A stretch of 64,000 nucleotides of DNA from contig NZ_CP021731.1 in the NCBI RefSeq assembly GCF_003628555.1, forward strand, positions 2,852,001-2,916,000, read 5' to 3'. The notes under the pieces are model-generated. The model was not told the DNA's origin and did no database searches. It saw only the letters and a program-made list of their open reading frames with translations. Positions 7,674-16,930 of the stretch are shown here, in pieces. The position numbers were made by a program, and so were the translations under genes. Numbering within the stretch: position 1 is the first letter of the stretch; the number at the start of each line of letters is the position of its first letter. This stretch comes from Azoarcus sp. DN11. GTDB lineage: Bacteria > Pseudomonadota > Gammaproteobacteria > Burkholderiales > Rhodocyclaceae.

Positions 7674-10253
7674 TCAGCTTTCGGCGAACGTGATGTGCCC
7701 GTCCGCCGCATCGACCTTGATCTTGTCCTTCGCGCCGAACTGCCCTTCAAGAATGGCCCTGGCCAGCGGGTTCTCGATCCGTTCCTGAATCGCTCGCTTG
7801 AGCGGGCGGGCGCCAAATACGGGATCGAAGCCCGCCGTCGCAAGCTCCGCGAGCGCCGCGTCGGTCACGTCGAGCGCCATGTCGAGTCGCGCGAGCCGTT
7901 TTTCGAGGTACTGCAGCTGGATGCGCGCGATGCTGGCGATGTGCTTTTCATCGAGCGCGTGGAAGACCACCACTTCGTCGATGCGGTTGACGAATTCGGG
8001 GCGGAAGAAGGTCTTGACCTCGGCCATGACGGCAAGCTTGATGACCTGATAGTCGTCGCCCGACATCTGCTGGATCATCTGGCTGCCGAGGTTGGACGTC
8101 ATGACGATGACGGTGTTCTTGAAATCCACCGTGCGCCCCTGCCCGTCCGTCATCCGTCCGTCGTCCAGCACCTGCAGCAGGACGTTGAAGACGTCCGGGT
8201 GCGCCTTCTCGACCTCGTCGAAGAGGATCACGCTGTAGGGCTTGCGGCGCACCTGTTCGGTGAGATAGCCGCCTTCTTCGTAGCCGACGTAGCCCGGCGG
8301 CGCACCGATCAGCCGCGCAACCGAATGCTTCTCCATGAATTCGCTCATGTCGATCCGGATCAGATGCTCCTCCGAATCGAACAGGAACTCCGCGAGGGTC
8401 TTGCAGAGTTCCGTCTTGCCGACGCCGGTCGGCCCGAGGAACAGGAAGGAACCATAGGGGCGATTCTCGTCCGACAGGCCGGCACGCGAACGGCGGATGG
8501 CGTCCGAGACCAGGCGCACGGCTTCGTCCTGGCCGACGACACGCGAATGCAGGCGCTCTTCCATCTTGAGGAGTTTTTCGCGCTCGCCCTGCATCATCTT
8601 GCTCACCGGGATGCCGGTCGCGCGCGAGACGACTTCCGCGATCTCCTCGGTGCCGACCTGCGTGCGCAACAGCTTGAACTTGCGCTCGCCGCTTCCCGCC
8701 GTCTCGGCGGCCTTCAGCTGGGCCTCGAGCTGCGGCAGCTTGCCGTACTGGAGCTCCGCCAGCTTGTCGTACTGGCCCTTGCGCTGCATTTCCGCCATCT
8801 GCGCGCGCAGTTTCTCGATTTCTTCCTTGATGTGCTGGCTGCCCTGGACGCTGGCCTTCTCGGCGCGCCAGATTTCATCGAGGTTGGCGTATTCGCGCTC
8901 GAGCTTTTCGATTTCGTCCCGAATCAGCAGCAGGCGCTTCTGCGAAGCCTCGTCGGTTTCCTTCTTGACGGCCTCCTGCTCGATCTTGAGCTGGATGATC
9001 CGGCGTTCCAGCTTGTCCATCGATTCCGGCTTGGAGTCGATTTCCATCTTGATCCGCGCTGCGGCCTCGTCGATCAGGTCGATCGCCTTGTCCGGCAGGA
9101 AGCGGTCGGTAATGTAACGATGCGAAAGTTCGGCCGCGGCGACGATGGCGGGGTCCGTGATGTCCACACCGTGGTGCAACTCGTATTTCTCCTGCAGGCC
9201 GCGCAGGATGGCGATCGTGGATTCGACCGAGGGCTCGTCCACGAGCACCTTCTGGAAGCGCCGTTCGAGCGCTGCGTCCTTCTCGATGTGCTTGCGGTAC
9301 TCGTCGAGCGTGGTCGCGCCGATGCAGTGCAGTTCCCCGCGCGCCAGGGCCGGCTTCAGCATGTTGCCGGCGTCGATGGCGCCTTCCGCCTTGCCGGCCC
9401 CCACCATGGTGTGGATCTCGTCGATGAAGACGATGATCCGCCCTTCTTCCTGGGCGATTTCCTTCAACACCGCCTTGAGCCGCTCCTCGAATTCCCCGCG
9501 GTACTTGGCACCTGCGAGCAATGCAGCCATGTCGAGCGACAGCACCCGTTTGCCCTTGAGCGTTTCGGGCACTTCATCGTTGACGATGCGCTGCGCGAGG
9601 CCTTCGACGATGGCCGTCTTCCCGACGCCGGGCTCGCCGATCAGCACGGGATTGTTCTTCGTGCGGCGTTGCAGGATCTGGATGGCGCGGCGGATTTCGT
9701 CGTCGCGGCCGATGACGGGATCGAGCTTGCCGGCGCGGGCGCGGTCGGTGAGGTCCAGACAGTACTTGGTGAGCGCCTCGCGCTGTCCCTCCGCATCCTG
9801 ACTGCCCACGGCAGCCCCGCCCCGTACCGCCTCGATCGCGGCTTCGAGCGCTTTGCGCGCGAGTCCGTGCTCCTTGAGCAGGCGTCCGGTCTCGCCCTTG
9901 TCCTCGGCAAGCGCGAGCAGGAACATCTCGCTCGCGATGAACTGGTCTCCGCGTTTCTGCGCTTCCCGATCCGCGAGGTTGAGGAGATTGGACAGGTCCC
10001 GCCCGATCTGGACCTCGCCGCCGTACCCCTCGACCTTGGGCAAACGGGTGAGCAGCTTGTCCAGCGCGGTCTTCAGGGGCGGGACGTTCACTCCCGCACG
10101 CTGCAACAGCGAAACCGTTCCGCCATCGTCCTGTCCCAGCATTGCGAGCAGCAGGTGGACGGGCTCGATGAACTGCTGATCGCCGCCGATGGCGATGCTC
10201 TGCGCATCCGCAAGCGCCTGCTGGAATTTCGTGGTGAGTTTGTCGAAGCGCAT
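7674..10253 (-). CDS. clpB: ATP-dependent disaggregase ClpB
   Basis: Hexameric Hsp100 that pulls proteins from aggregates together with DnaK. The 859-residue length is normal (E. coli 857). The N-terminal domain begins [18 protein letters not shown]. The first AAA domain has a Walker A at about residues 206-213 (GEPGVGKT) and the [11 protein letters not shown]alker B. A long charged coiled-coil middle domain follows (about residues 400-540). The second AAA domain has [19 protein letters not shown] near residue 606. The M domain and the absence of a ClpP-binding IGL/F loop argue for ClpB rather than ClpA. The start at 10253 fits an upstream GAGGA, and a sigma-32 promoter lies 37-64 bases upstream. 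Confidence 0.97.
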   Translation of the reverse strand: MRFDKLTTKFQQALADAQSIAIGGDQQFIEPVHLLLAMLGQDDGGTVSLLQRAGVNVPPLKTALDKLLTRLPKVEGYGGEVQIGRDLSNLLNLADREAQKRGDQFIASEMFLLALAEDKGETGRLLKEHGLARKALEAAIEAVRGGAAVGSQDAEGQREALTKYCLDLTDRARAGKLDPVIGRDDEIRRAIQILQRRTKNNPVLIGEPGVGKTAIVEGLAQRIVNDEVPETLKGKRVLSLDMAALLAGAKYRGEFEERLKAVLKEIAQEEGRIIVFIDEIHTMVGAGKAEGAIDAGNMLKPALARGELHCIGATTLDEYRKHIEKDAALERRFQKVLVDEPSVESTIAILRGLQEKYELHHGVDITDPAIVAAAELSHRYITDRFLPDKAIDLIDEAAARIKMEIDSKPESMDKLERRIIQLKIEQEAVKKETDEASQKRLLLIRDEIEKLEREYANLDEIWRAEKASVQGSQHIKEEIEKLRAQMAEMQRKGQYDKLAELQYGKLPQLEAQLKAAETAGSGERKFKLLRTQVGTEEIAEVVSRATGIPVSKMMQGEREKLLKMEERLHSRVVGQDEAVRLVSDAIRRSRAGLSDENRPYGSFLFLGPTGVGKTELCKTLAEFLFDSEEHLIRIDMSEFMEKHSVARLIGAPPGYVGYEEGGYLTEQVRRKPYSVILFDEVEKAHPDVFNVLLQVLDDGRMTDGQGRTVDFKNTVIVMTSNLGSQMIQQMSGDDYQVIKLAVMAEVKTFFRPEFVNRIDEVVVFHALDEKHIASIARIQLQYLEKRLARLDMALDVTDAALAELATAGFDPVFGARPLKRAIQERIENPLARAILEGQFGAKDKIKVDAADGHITFAES

Positions 10254-10289
10254 TTCCGCTGTCCTCGTTCCGGTATGGGGTTGGCTGTG

Positions 10290-10317
10290 ATATGGGGTCG
10301 CCCCATTCCAATTCAAC
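10290..10317 (-). promoter_or_regulatory. Sigma-32 heat-shock promoter of clpB
   Basis: On the minus strand the sequence reads GTTGAA (10317-10312), 14 bases, then CCCCATAT (10297-10290). This matches the sigma-32 consensus CTTGAA / CCCCATxT at all but the first base. Transcription would start about 30 bases before the clpB ATG. The same architecture and spacing recur upstream of htpG at 54255-54282. Confidence 0.85.
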
Positions 10318-10386
10318 CTTCGCGCGCAGCCACCGGCCCATTATGGGCAGTTCGATAACGGGCTGCGACCGAATTCTGCACGCGTG

Positions 10387-10409
10387 CGCTTGCTGCGTTG
10401 CAGCAAGCG
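10387..10409 (+). promoter_or_regulatory. Perfect inverted repeat upstream of the phasin gene, PhaR-operator-like
   Basis: A 10-bp perfect inverted repeat with a 3-base centre contains CTGCGTTGCAG (10393-10403). This fits the CTGC-N3-GCAG type of TGC-rich site described for the PHA-responsive repressor PhaR in Paracoccus and Rhodobacter. A weak promoter (TTGCTG, 16 bases, TCAAAT at 10413-10418) overlaps it, as expected for a repressor site. No phaR gene lies in the window. Confidence 0.55.
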
Positions 10410-10538
10410 TGTTCAAATAGGACGGATAACTTTCCGCAGGCCTGCCGATGTCGAATCGGCATGCTATGTTGAAGGAATCAGCAGGCGTGTCCAGTAGCCA
10501 ACGTCGCAAAAAATTTTCAGCGCTCGTGGAGGAAGAAC

Positions 10539-11045
10539 ATGGCGATCAAGCAGGAACAGTTCAACGAAATCCAGAAGAAGAACTTTGAAGCGGCGATGCG
10601 CTTGGCGCAGATGTCGATCGAGAACTCCCAACGCATCATGGAGCTTCAGGTCGCGACCGCGAAGAGCCTCTTCGAAGAAGGCGTGCAGAACGCCAAGGCG
10701 CTCTCCTCCGCGAAGGACCCCAAGGAAGTCCTGGAACTGCGTTCGCACTACACCCAGAGCGCGACCGAGAAGATGCTCGCCTGTGCCCGTGAAATGGCCG
10801 AACTGGCGAGCCGCACGCAGGCCGAAGTCGGCAAGCTCGTTGGCGAACAGTTGTCCACCGGCAGCAAGGACGTTTTCGAATCGATGCAGAAGATGTTCTC
10901 GGGCATGCCCATCACTGACCAGAACGCCATGTCCGCGATCCAGAACGCAATGGACACCACCCGCGCCGCGTTCGAACAGATGACCCGCGCATCGACCGAA
11001 GCGTTCCAGCTGTTCACGCAGCAGACCGGCAAGGGCAAGAAGTAA
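10539..11045 (+). CDS. phaP: Phasin family protein (PHA granule-associated)
   Basis: Small amphipathic protein that coats polyhydroxyalkanoate granules. The 168 residues are nearly all helix-forming and have the phasin_2 family pattern: an N-terminal EIQKKNFEAAMRLAQMSIEN stretch, then alternating charged and Ala/Leu/Met residues, a Gln/Thr-rich end and a basic GKGKK tail. A GGAGGAAG ribosome binding site precedes the ATG. It stands alone between clpB (divergent) and the moa genes (convergent) and ends at a strong terminator. Granule association is inferred from the family and from the PhaR-like operator upstream; other PHA genes are not in the window. Confidence 0.88.
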   Translation: MAIKQEQFNEIQKKNFEAAMRLAQMSIENSQRIMELQVATAKSLFEEGVQNAKALSSAKDPKEVLELRSHYTQSATEKMLACAREMAELASRTQAEVGKLVGEQLSTGSKDVFESMQKMFSGMPITDQNAMSAIQNAMDTTRAAFEQMTRASTEAFQLFTQQTGKGKK

Positions 11046-11064
11046 GCGGGTTCCCCGACCAGAA

Positions 11065-11095
11065 GAAACGGCGCCCGCGGGCGCCGTTTCTTTTT
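11065..11095 (+). terminator. Intrinsic terminator after the phasin gene
   Basis: A perfect 12-bp stem (11065-11076 with 11079-11090) with a minimal loop is followed by TTTCTTTTT. It separates the phasin gene from the convergent moaE. Confidence 0.9.
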
Positions 11096-11121
11096 GGCAG
11101 GTCAGGCGCGCAGTCCGGGCC

Positions 11122-11574
11122 CTACTGTTCCCAGCGTGCGGCTGCCGAGTCGTCGCTCTCCCGCGCGTCAACCCAGCGTGCCCCGTCGGGGGTTTCCTCG
11201 AGTTTCCAGAACGGCGCCTGCGTCTTCAAATAGTCCATGATGAATTCGCACGCGGCAAAGGATTCGCCGCGGTGCGCACCGGCAACGCCGACAAACACGA
11301 TCTGTTCGCCCGGCTCCAGCCGGCCGAAGCGGTGTATGACCCGCACCGCGTACAGCGTCCAGCGTGCCCGGGCCTGATCGACGATTTCTTCGAGCGATCG
11401 CTCGGTCATTCCCGGATAGTGTTCGAGCGTCATCGCACCGACGTGCGCGCCGTGGCTCACGTCGCGCACTAGCCCGACAAAGCTGGCGACCGCGCCAACC
11501 TCGTTGCGTCCCGCAGACAGGGCCGCGATCTCGGCACCCGCATCGAAGTCTTCCCGCTGCACGCTGACCGACAT
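11122..11574 (-). CDS. moaE: Molybdopterin synthase catalytic subunit MoaE
   Basis: With MoaD, inserts two sulfurs into cyclic pyranopterin monophosphate to make molybdopterin. The protein has 150 residues, as is usual. The family motifs are visible: FVGLVRD (32-38), LEHYPGM (50-56), the HRFG and HRGE segments, and the catalytic lysines in DYLKTQAPFWKLE (Lys117 and Lys124). It starts 3 bases after the moaD stop and is the last gene of mobB-moeA-moaD-moaE. Confidence 0.95.
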   Translation of the reverse strand: MSVSVQREDFDAGAEIAALSAGRNEVGAVASFVGLVRDVSHGAHVGAMTLEHYPGMTERSLEEIVDQARARWTLYAVRVIHRFGRLEPGEQIVFVGVAGAHRGESFAACEFIMDYLKTQAPFWKLEETPDGARWVDARESDDSAAARWEQ

Positions 11575-11577
11575 GAC

Positions 11578-11832
11578 TCAACCTCCCGTCACGGGGGGGA
11601 AGAACGCGACTTCATCTCCGGGAAGCACCGGATCGGCGGGAGCCGCCATCCGCTGGTTTCGCGCCGCCCGGATGTTCCGCCCCTCCCCCAGCGCGTTCCA
11701 GGGCTCACCGCGTCCGGCGAGAAAGGTCCGCAGTTCGCCGATCGTCGACACGCCGGACGGCAGCACGAAATCCTCGCCGGCGCAGCCGAGCGTTTCCTTC
11801 AATGACGCGAAATACAGGATCTTGACGGTCAT
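11578..11832 (-). CDS. moaD: Molybdopterin synthase sulfur-carrier subunit MoaD
   Basis: Ubiquitin-like sulfur carrier; its C-terminal glycine is thiocarboxylated and hands sulfur to MoaE. The ATG at 11832 gives MTVKILYFASLKETLG, the normal MoaD start, and an 84-residue protein. It ends in PVTGG, supplying the required Gly-Gly. A longer ORF from 11988 reads only antisense-like sequence of moeA and is rejected. The start lies 4 bases after the moeA stop. Confidence 0.94.
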   Translation of the reverse strand: MTVKILYFASLKETLGCAGEDFVLPSGVSTIGELRTFLAGRGEPWNALGEGRNIRAARNQRMAAPADPVLPGDEVAFFPPVTGG

Positions 11833-11836
11833 GGTG

Positions 11837-13042
11837 TCAGTACAGGAGTTGGCCATAGGGCAGGAAACGTATCGTTTGCCCCCTATGGATGGGCGTCTCG
11901 GCCGGCACATCGGCCAGCCCCTCCGCCCACACGATGGACGACAAGGCGGCGGCGCCCTGATTGCCGTATAGCTCGACCGCGCCGGCATCGTTGACGCGGG
12001 CTCGCAGGAATTCGCGGCGGCGATCCGGTCTGGGCCAGTCGAAATCCGCCTGCAGCATCAAGGCCTTCGGCGTCACCGCGGTGGCGCCCTGTGTCGCCAG
12101 GATGAACGGCCGGACCATGAGCAGGAAGGTCACGAAACTCGACACCGGATTGCCGGGCAGGCCGATGAACGCCGCGGCGCCGACCTGCCCGTAGGCAAGC
12201 GGTTTGCCCGGCTTCATCGCGATCTTCCATAGATCAAGCGAACCCTCGGCCTGAACCGCCGGCTTGACATGATCCTCTTCGCCCACCGACACGCCGCCGC
12301 TGGTCAGAATCAGGTCATGCCCTTCCGCGGCTTCGCGCAACACCGAACGCGTAGCCTCCAGGCGGTCGGGGACGATACCGAAGTCGGTCACCGTGCAACC
12401 CAACTGCTCGAGAAGCACGCGCAACTGAAACCGGTTCGAGTTATAGACGCCGCCTGGCGGGAGCGGCTCGCCGGGCATCACGAGTTCGTCGCCGGTGGAA
12501 AACAGCGCGACACGCATCCTGCGCACGACGGGAACCTGCGCGATGCCGACCGAGGCCGCCAGGCCGATCTCCTGGGCCCGAACGCGAGCGCCGGCAGGCA
12601 GGACGACATCGCCGGCCGCAATCTCGCTGCCGGCAAGCCGCACCGCTTCGCCGGCACGGGGAAGGTGGTTGATCGCCACTTCGTCGCCGGCATGCTCGCA
12701 CAGCTCCTGCATCACGACCGCGTCGGCGCCGGGCGGCAGGGGCGCTCCGGTAAAGATGCGCGCCGCCGTTCCCGGTTCAAGGGCCATTCCCACGCTTCCG
12801 GCGGGAATACGCTGCGACACCGGCAGGCGCGTTCCACTCTCCGCGACATCGCCCACGCGTACCGCGTAGCCGTCCATCATCGAGGTGTCCAGCGCGGGGA
12901 CGGCGATCGGCGAGCGCACGTCCGAGGCCATGACGCGCCCGTGCGCGACGAGCGTGTCCGCCATCTCGATTTCGCGGAGCGGGCGGGCTTTCGCCAGCAG
13001 CGTGGCGAGCGCTTCGTCAAACGACAGCATGTTTGGATTCAT
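11837..13042 (-). CDS. moeA: Molybdopterin molybdenumtransferase MoeA
   Basis: Inserts molybdate into adenylylated molybdopterin. The 401-residue protein contains the expected landmarks: APALDTSMMDGYAV-like start of domain III (VPALDTSMMDGYAVR), FTGAPLPPGADAVVMQE, STGDELVMPGEPL, TSGGVSVGEEDHV, and MKPGKPLAYG with GLPGNPVS. The start could be 13042 (MNPNMLSF) or 13030 (MLSF); neither has a clear Shine-Dalgarno, and either way the gene begins inside the end of mobB, indicating coupling. Length matches E. coli MoeA (411). Confidence 0.93.
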   Translation of the reverse strand: MNPNMLSFDEALATLLAKARPLREIEMADTLVAHGRVMASDVRSPIAVPALDTSMMDGYAVRVGDVAESGTRLPVSQRIPAGSVGMALEPGTAARIFTGAPLPPGADAVVMQELCEHAGDEVAINHLPRAGEAVRLAGSEIAAGDVVLPAGARVRAQEIGLAASVGIAQVPVVRRMRVALFSTGDELVMPGEPLPPGGVYNSNRFQLRVLLEQLGCTVTDFGIVPDRLEATRSVLREAAEGHDLILTSGGVSVGEEDHVKPAVQAEGSLDLWKIAMKPGKPLAYGQVGAAAFIGLPGNPVSSFVTFLLMVRPFILATQGATAVTPKALMLQADFDWPRPDRRREFLRARVNDAGAVELYGNQGAAALSSIVWAEGLADVPAETPIHRGQTIRFLPYGQLLY

Positions 13043-13532
13043 GGCGGGCAGCGTATTCGAGAATGAACCGGACGATTTCGGATGCATCGTTGAGTGACAG
13101 GCGGGGCACGGGGCATTCCAGTTGCGCGTCCGACGCGACTGCCACCACGTGGGGGTTTTCAATCCAGAGCGGCGGCTTGCCATGCGTCGGCCGATGGACC
13201 TCGATCTTGGGGACTGCGGCAGCCTTGAAACCTTCGATCAGCACGACATCGCACGGCGACAGCACCCGCAGCTGATCGTCGAGCGTCGGTTCGGGCGAGC
13301 CTCTCAGCTCATGCATCAGCACCCAGCGGTCGTTGGAGAGCATCAGCACCTGGCTCGCCCCCGCTTCCCGATGGCGATACGAGTCCTTCCCGGGCTTGTC
13401 GAGATCGAACCCGTGATGAGCGTGCTTGATGACGGACACCGAAAGCCCGCGGGCTGAAAATTCCGGGATCAGTTTCTCGATCAGCGTGGTCTTGCCTGAG
13501 CCGGACCAACCGGCGATACCGAATACGATCAT
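13017..13532 (-). CDS. mobB: Molybdopterin-guanine dinucleotide biosynthesis adaptor MobB
   Basis: GTP-binding partner that helps MobA attach GMP to molybdenum cofactor. The 171-residue protein begins MIVFGIAGWSGSGKTTL, whose GWSGSGKT at residues 8-15 is the P-loop. The family segments VIKHAHHGFDLDKPGKDSYRHREAGA and the DVVLIEGFK Walker-B-like strand follow. It is the first gene of the cofactor operon and overlaps moeA by up to 26 bases. mobA itself is not in the window. Confidence 0.94.
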   Translation of the reverse strand: MIVFGIAGWSGSGKTTLIEKLIPEFSARGLSVSVIKHAHHGFDLDKPGKDSYRHREAGASQVLMLSNDRWVLMHELRGSPEPTLDDQLRVLSPCDVVLIEGFKAAAVPKIEVHRPTHGKPPLWIENPHVVAVASDAQLECPVPRLSLNDASEIVRFILEYAARHESKHAVV

Positions 13533-13590
13533 CGTGTTGGCGCCAATGTTTTCACGGATTCAAAGCATACCTCAGGGATTACCTCTGCGC

Positions 13591-14910
13591 TCACGGCAAC
13601 GCAACGACGGTGGCGAACCCGCCGCCGGGGGTGCGGAAATTGGTCGTCTGGCCACGATACAGCCGTGCCGCCGCGAGCTGAATCGCGCCCCGGTACGCAT
13701 AGACGCGCAGGTCCATCTTGAGATCCGTCACCACCCCGCCGACGGACAGGCGCCGCGCGCTCGGGGGGACGAGCTGCTGCGCGATGTAATCGCCCGCAAG
13801 GATGTTCTCGAACACGCTCTTGGTGAGCTTGTCCCCGCGGTACGCTGCCCTGCTCCCGAAGCCGGTCGCAGGCTTGAAGAAAAGCTCGCGGCGATTCTTC
13901 CACAGGGCTTCGGCATCTTCCGGACGCACGCGCACCGTATGGGGAATGCCGTTCGCGAGGACGGTCCGGGTGGGCAAATCAGCGCCGATCGATTGCAGGA
14001 AGCCATCGTCGCACAGCAAGGAGAGGTTCCCCTTGTCCGCGTAGAGCGCATGTGCGCGGGGATGCGGGGTGATCACGGCCGCCTGCGCATGCCATGCCTT
14101 GGCCAGCGCAGCCGAAGCCGGTTCGCCCAGACTGAAATCCGTCAGCCGGTTGTAGACCAGATCGACTTCGTGCTCCTCGAGCAGCAGCCGACCGTCGACG
14201 AAGCGCAGGGCTTCGGGATCGCAGATCCACGCGGTCAGGCCATGGCGCTCGAACATCCGCTGGAACAGCAGGAACTCCGGCAGGAGGTACTGGTTCTGCG
14301 GTTCGCGATCGACGATCGCGACCGTCCGCAGCGGAGCGTCGCCGCGCATGGCGCGCCACTCGGCGCGGAACATGTCCATGAACGCGTTCTCGGGATCCCC
14401 TGCGGCGGTCGCTACCGCCAGTGGCGCCACCTCCGCGCAACAGGCTCTCTGCGCACGCGCGAGGGCCACGTTCAGCAGCCCGCCGCCGGCGTTGGTATTG
14501 ATCTCGATGAGCTTCGGCCCCTCGGGACCGAGGTGAAAATCGAAGCCGAGAAATACGCCGGACGCCGCGCAATCGATCGCGGCGCTCGCGGGAGCGTGTT
14601 CGAGTACGGCCGATTGCCACGCCCGCAGCTTCACCACCCGCTCCACCGCCGCCACGATCCCGGCCGCCGCCTCCAGATGGCTGGCCGCGACGAAGGCAAC
14701 CGAATCGGCGAACAGGTGGGGGCGCGTCGCATTGATGGTCGCCAGCAAGGCGCCGTCACGCGGATCGCGCTCGAGTTCGGCCTTCAGGCGACCGTGGTCG
14801 AGTGAAACGCACTGGCAGCCGCGGTTCATGCGTTCGGCGATGTCCCGATGATCCCCGCCCGCAATGGCCCGGATGAGGGGATCGCTTTCAACTGTAGGTA
14901 ATGCGGTCAT
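13591..14910 (-). CDS. Conserved protein of unknown function, ATP-grasp-like
   Basis: I cannot assign a function to this 439-residue protein. Several features suggest a ligase of the ATP-grasp type: LIEINTNAGGGLLN near residue 160, the FFKPATGFGSRAAYRGDK stretch with a candidate nucleotide-binding lysine near residue 345, a KMDLRVYAYRG segment and GQTTNFRTPGGGF near the C-terminus, which could supply the metal-binding Asp and Asn. No signal peptide or membrane segment is visible. The start at 14910 is preceded by GGGGG; a longer ORF from 14997 runs into the helicase gene end. It lies 28 bases after the helicase gene and 58 before mobB, so it may share their transcript. Confidence 0.75.
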   Translation of the reverse strand: MTALPTVESDPLIRAIAGGDHRDIAERMNRGCQCVSLDHGRLKAELERDPRDGALLATINATRPHLFADSVAFVAASHLEAAAGIVAAVERVVKLRAWQSAVLEHAPASAAIDCAASGVFLGFDFHLGPEGPKLIEINTNAGGGLLNVALARAQRACCAEVAPLAVATAAGDPENAFMDMFRAEWRAMRGDAPLRTVAIVDREPQNQYLLPEFLLFQRMFERHGLTAWICDPEALRFVDGRLLLEEHEVDLVYNRLTDFSLGEPASAALAKAWHAQAAVITPHPRAHALYADKGNLSLLCDDGFLQSIGADLPTRTVLANGIPHTVRVRPEDAEALWKNRRELFFKPATGFGSRAAYRGDKLTKSVFENILAGDYIAQQLVPPSARRLSVGGVVTDLKMDLRVYAYRGAIQLAAARLYRGQTTNFRTPGGGFATVVALP

Positions 14911-14938
14911 GCAGCCCCCGGATCTGTCGAACGCCCGC

Positions 14939-16894
14939 TCAAGCACCGGCAGGCGGCGGGAGTTGTTCAAGGAATGCGACGGCGTCCGCTTCGGCACGCG
15001 TGCGTCGCATCGGTGGCAGGCTGCGCCACACGACCTTCCCGTATTGCTTCTCGATCATGCGGGGATCGCAGATGCACAGCACGCCGCGATCACGCTCGCT
15101 GCGAATCAGTCGCCCGGCCCCCTGCTTCATGTTGATGACCGCACGAGGCAGTTGATAATGCATGAAGGGGTTGTGGCCGCTCTTCTGCAGGTGTTCGACG
15201 CGAGCGGCGAGGACCGGATCGTCGGGCGGGGCAAACGGCAGCTTGTCGATCACGACGACCGACAAGGCATCTCCGGGCACGTCCACCCCTTCCCAGAAAC
15301 TCTGGCTCGCGACAAGCACCGCATTGCCGAGGCGTCGAAAGCGATCGAGCAGTTCGGTCCGCGAACCTTCGCCCTGCAGCAGCAGGGGCAGCTTTTCGCC
15401 GGCGCGTTCGAGCCCATCGGCGATCAGGCCGTGAATACGCTTCATCGCACGCAGGGAGGTACAGAGGACGAAGGTGCGCCCGCGCGCCGCGCGGATCAGC
15501 GGCAAGGCGATCCGGGAAACGGCCTCCGCGTATTCGGGGTGGTTCGGGTCGGGCATCCCCGCCGGCGCATACAGCAAGGCCTGCCGTTCGTAGTCGAACG
15601 GGCTTCCCCATACGGCAGTCACGGGTGGGGGGTCGATCCAGCTCAAACCCATCTCGTTGCAGTAATGGCTGAAGCTCTGTCCTACAGCCAGCGTCGCGGA
15701 GGTGAAGATCCACGCCCGCGGGTGGCTCTCCAGCTGGCGGCGAAAGACTCCGGACACGTGAAGCGGCGTGGCATTGAGCGCGGCAGACTGGCTGAACACC
15801 TCGACCCAGCGGATGAACTCGCCCACCTCCGGCGAACGCCATCGGACCAGCCGTTCCCCCACTTCGGCCGCGCGACGCAGGCAGTTCGCGAGTCCTTCGC
15901 TACGCTCGGCCTGCGTTTCCAGCACGGCCGAAAAGGCGTCGAGTTCCTTGCAAAGGGCATCGAGGCTTTTGTCGAACTCCGGCAAGGCCGCGACCTGCGC
16001 CGCGGAAAGGCGGGCCGGATCCGCACCGAATGCGAGCCGAAGATCACGCGCAGCCTTCTCAAGCGCGCGCGTCGCATCGATGAGCGCGCGACAGTCACGC
16101 GCACCGGCCAGGGTCTCGGAGCGCGTGTCGCGTGCGAGCTCCAGGACCTGAGCCGTCGACACGCTCTCACCGAAGAACAGGCTCGCGGTTTCCGGAAGCT
16201 GATGAGCCTCGTCGAAAATGACCGCGTTGCACGACGGCAGCAGCTCACCCATTCCTTCGTCGCGCAGCATCACGTCGGCGAAGAAGAGGTGATGATTGAC
16301 GACGACGACCTCCGCGTCCATCGCCGCGCGCCGCGCTGCCAGCACGAAACATTCCTTGACGTTCGGACACTCCTGCCCCAGGCAGTTGTCCCGCGTCGAA
16401 GTGGCGGCAATCCAGGCGGGTGAATCTTCGCGCACTTCGGAACACTCGGCCTTGTCCCCGCTTTGCGTGATCTGGGCGAACCGCACGATCGAGCGCAAGT
16501 CTGCCGCGTCCTGGGCGGTGGCGAAGCGCCCGTCGCGCGCGTTCCGCTCGAGATGGTACGGACACACATAATTCGCGCGCCCCTTCAGGAGGGCGATCGT
16601 GACCGGCACCTTGAGCGTCGCGCGAATGGTCGGAAGGTCGCGATTGAAAAGCTGATCCTGGAGCGTCTTCGTGCCAGTGGACAGGATGATCTTTCCGCCC
16701 GACAACAACGCCGGAACGAGATAGGCGAACGTCTTTCCGGTGCCCGTTCCGGCTTCGGCAACCAGTACACGATTATCCCTGAGGGCATCGGCGATATGAC
16801 GTGCCATCTCGAACTGCTGCGGACGCGGACGAAACGAAGGCACTGCCGCAGCAAGCGGCCCGTCCGGCGAGAAGACGGTTTCCAGATCGGTCAT
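14939..16894 (-). CDS. yoaA: ATP-dependent DNA helicase, DinG/YoaA family
   Basis: Fe-S cluster-containing superfamily 2 helicase that acts in DNA repair. The 651-residue protein has a Walker A GTGTGKT at 49-55, a DEAH box at 228-231 (VIFDEAHQLPE), and four cysteines between them (Cys111, 171, 176, 182) spaced as the XPD/DinG Fe-S ligands. The C-terminal helicase half carries SQSFWEGVDVPGD and the QGAGRLIRSERDRGV motif VI. Length matches YoaA (636) better than DinG (716). It starts 37 bases after zapE on the same strand. Confidence 0.92.
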   Translation of the reverse strand: MTDLETVFSPDGPLAAAVPSFRPRPQQFEMARHIADALRDNRVLVAEAGTGTGKTFAYLVPALLSGGKIILSTGTKTLQDQLFNRDLPTIRATLKVPVTIALLKGRANYVCPYHLERNARDGRFATAQDAADLRSIVRFAQITQSGDKAECSEVREDSPAWIAATSTRDNCLGQECPNVKECFVLAARRAAMDAEVVVVNHHLFFADVMLRDEGMGELLPSCNAVIFDEAHQLPETASLFFGESVSTAQVLELARDTRSETLAGARDCRALIDATRALEKAARDLRLAFGADPARLSAAQVAALPEFDKSLDALCKELDAFSAVLETQAERSEGLANCLRRAAEVGERLVRWRSPEVGEFIRWVEVFSQSAALNATPLHVSGVFRRQLESHPRAWIFTSATLAVGQSFSHYCNEMGLSWIDPPPVTAVWGSPFDYERQALLYAPAGMPDPNHPEYAEAVSRIALPLIRAARGRTFVLCTSLRAMKRIHGLIADGLERAGEKLPLLLQGEGSRTELLDRFRRLGNAVLVASQSFWEGVDVPGDALSVVVIDKLPFAPPDDPVLAARVEHLQKSGHNPFMHYQLPRAVINMKQGAGRLIRSERDRGVLCICDPRMIEKQYGKVVWRSLPPMRRTRAEADAVAFLEQLPPPAGA

Positions 16895-16930
16895 CGGTAA
16901 TCCACGGACCTGTCGAAGCGGGTGCGCCTC

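Noticed and set aside
7437..10358. A 973-codon plus-strand open frame
   Set aside because: It is antisense to clpB, which has all its motifs.
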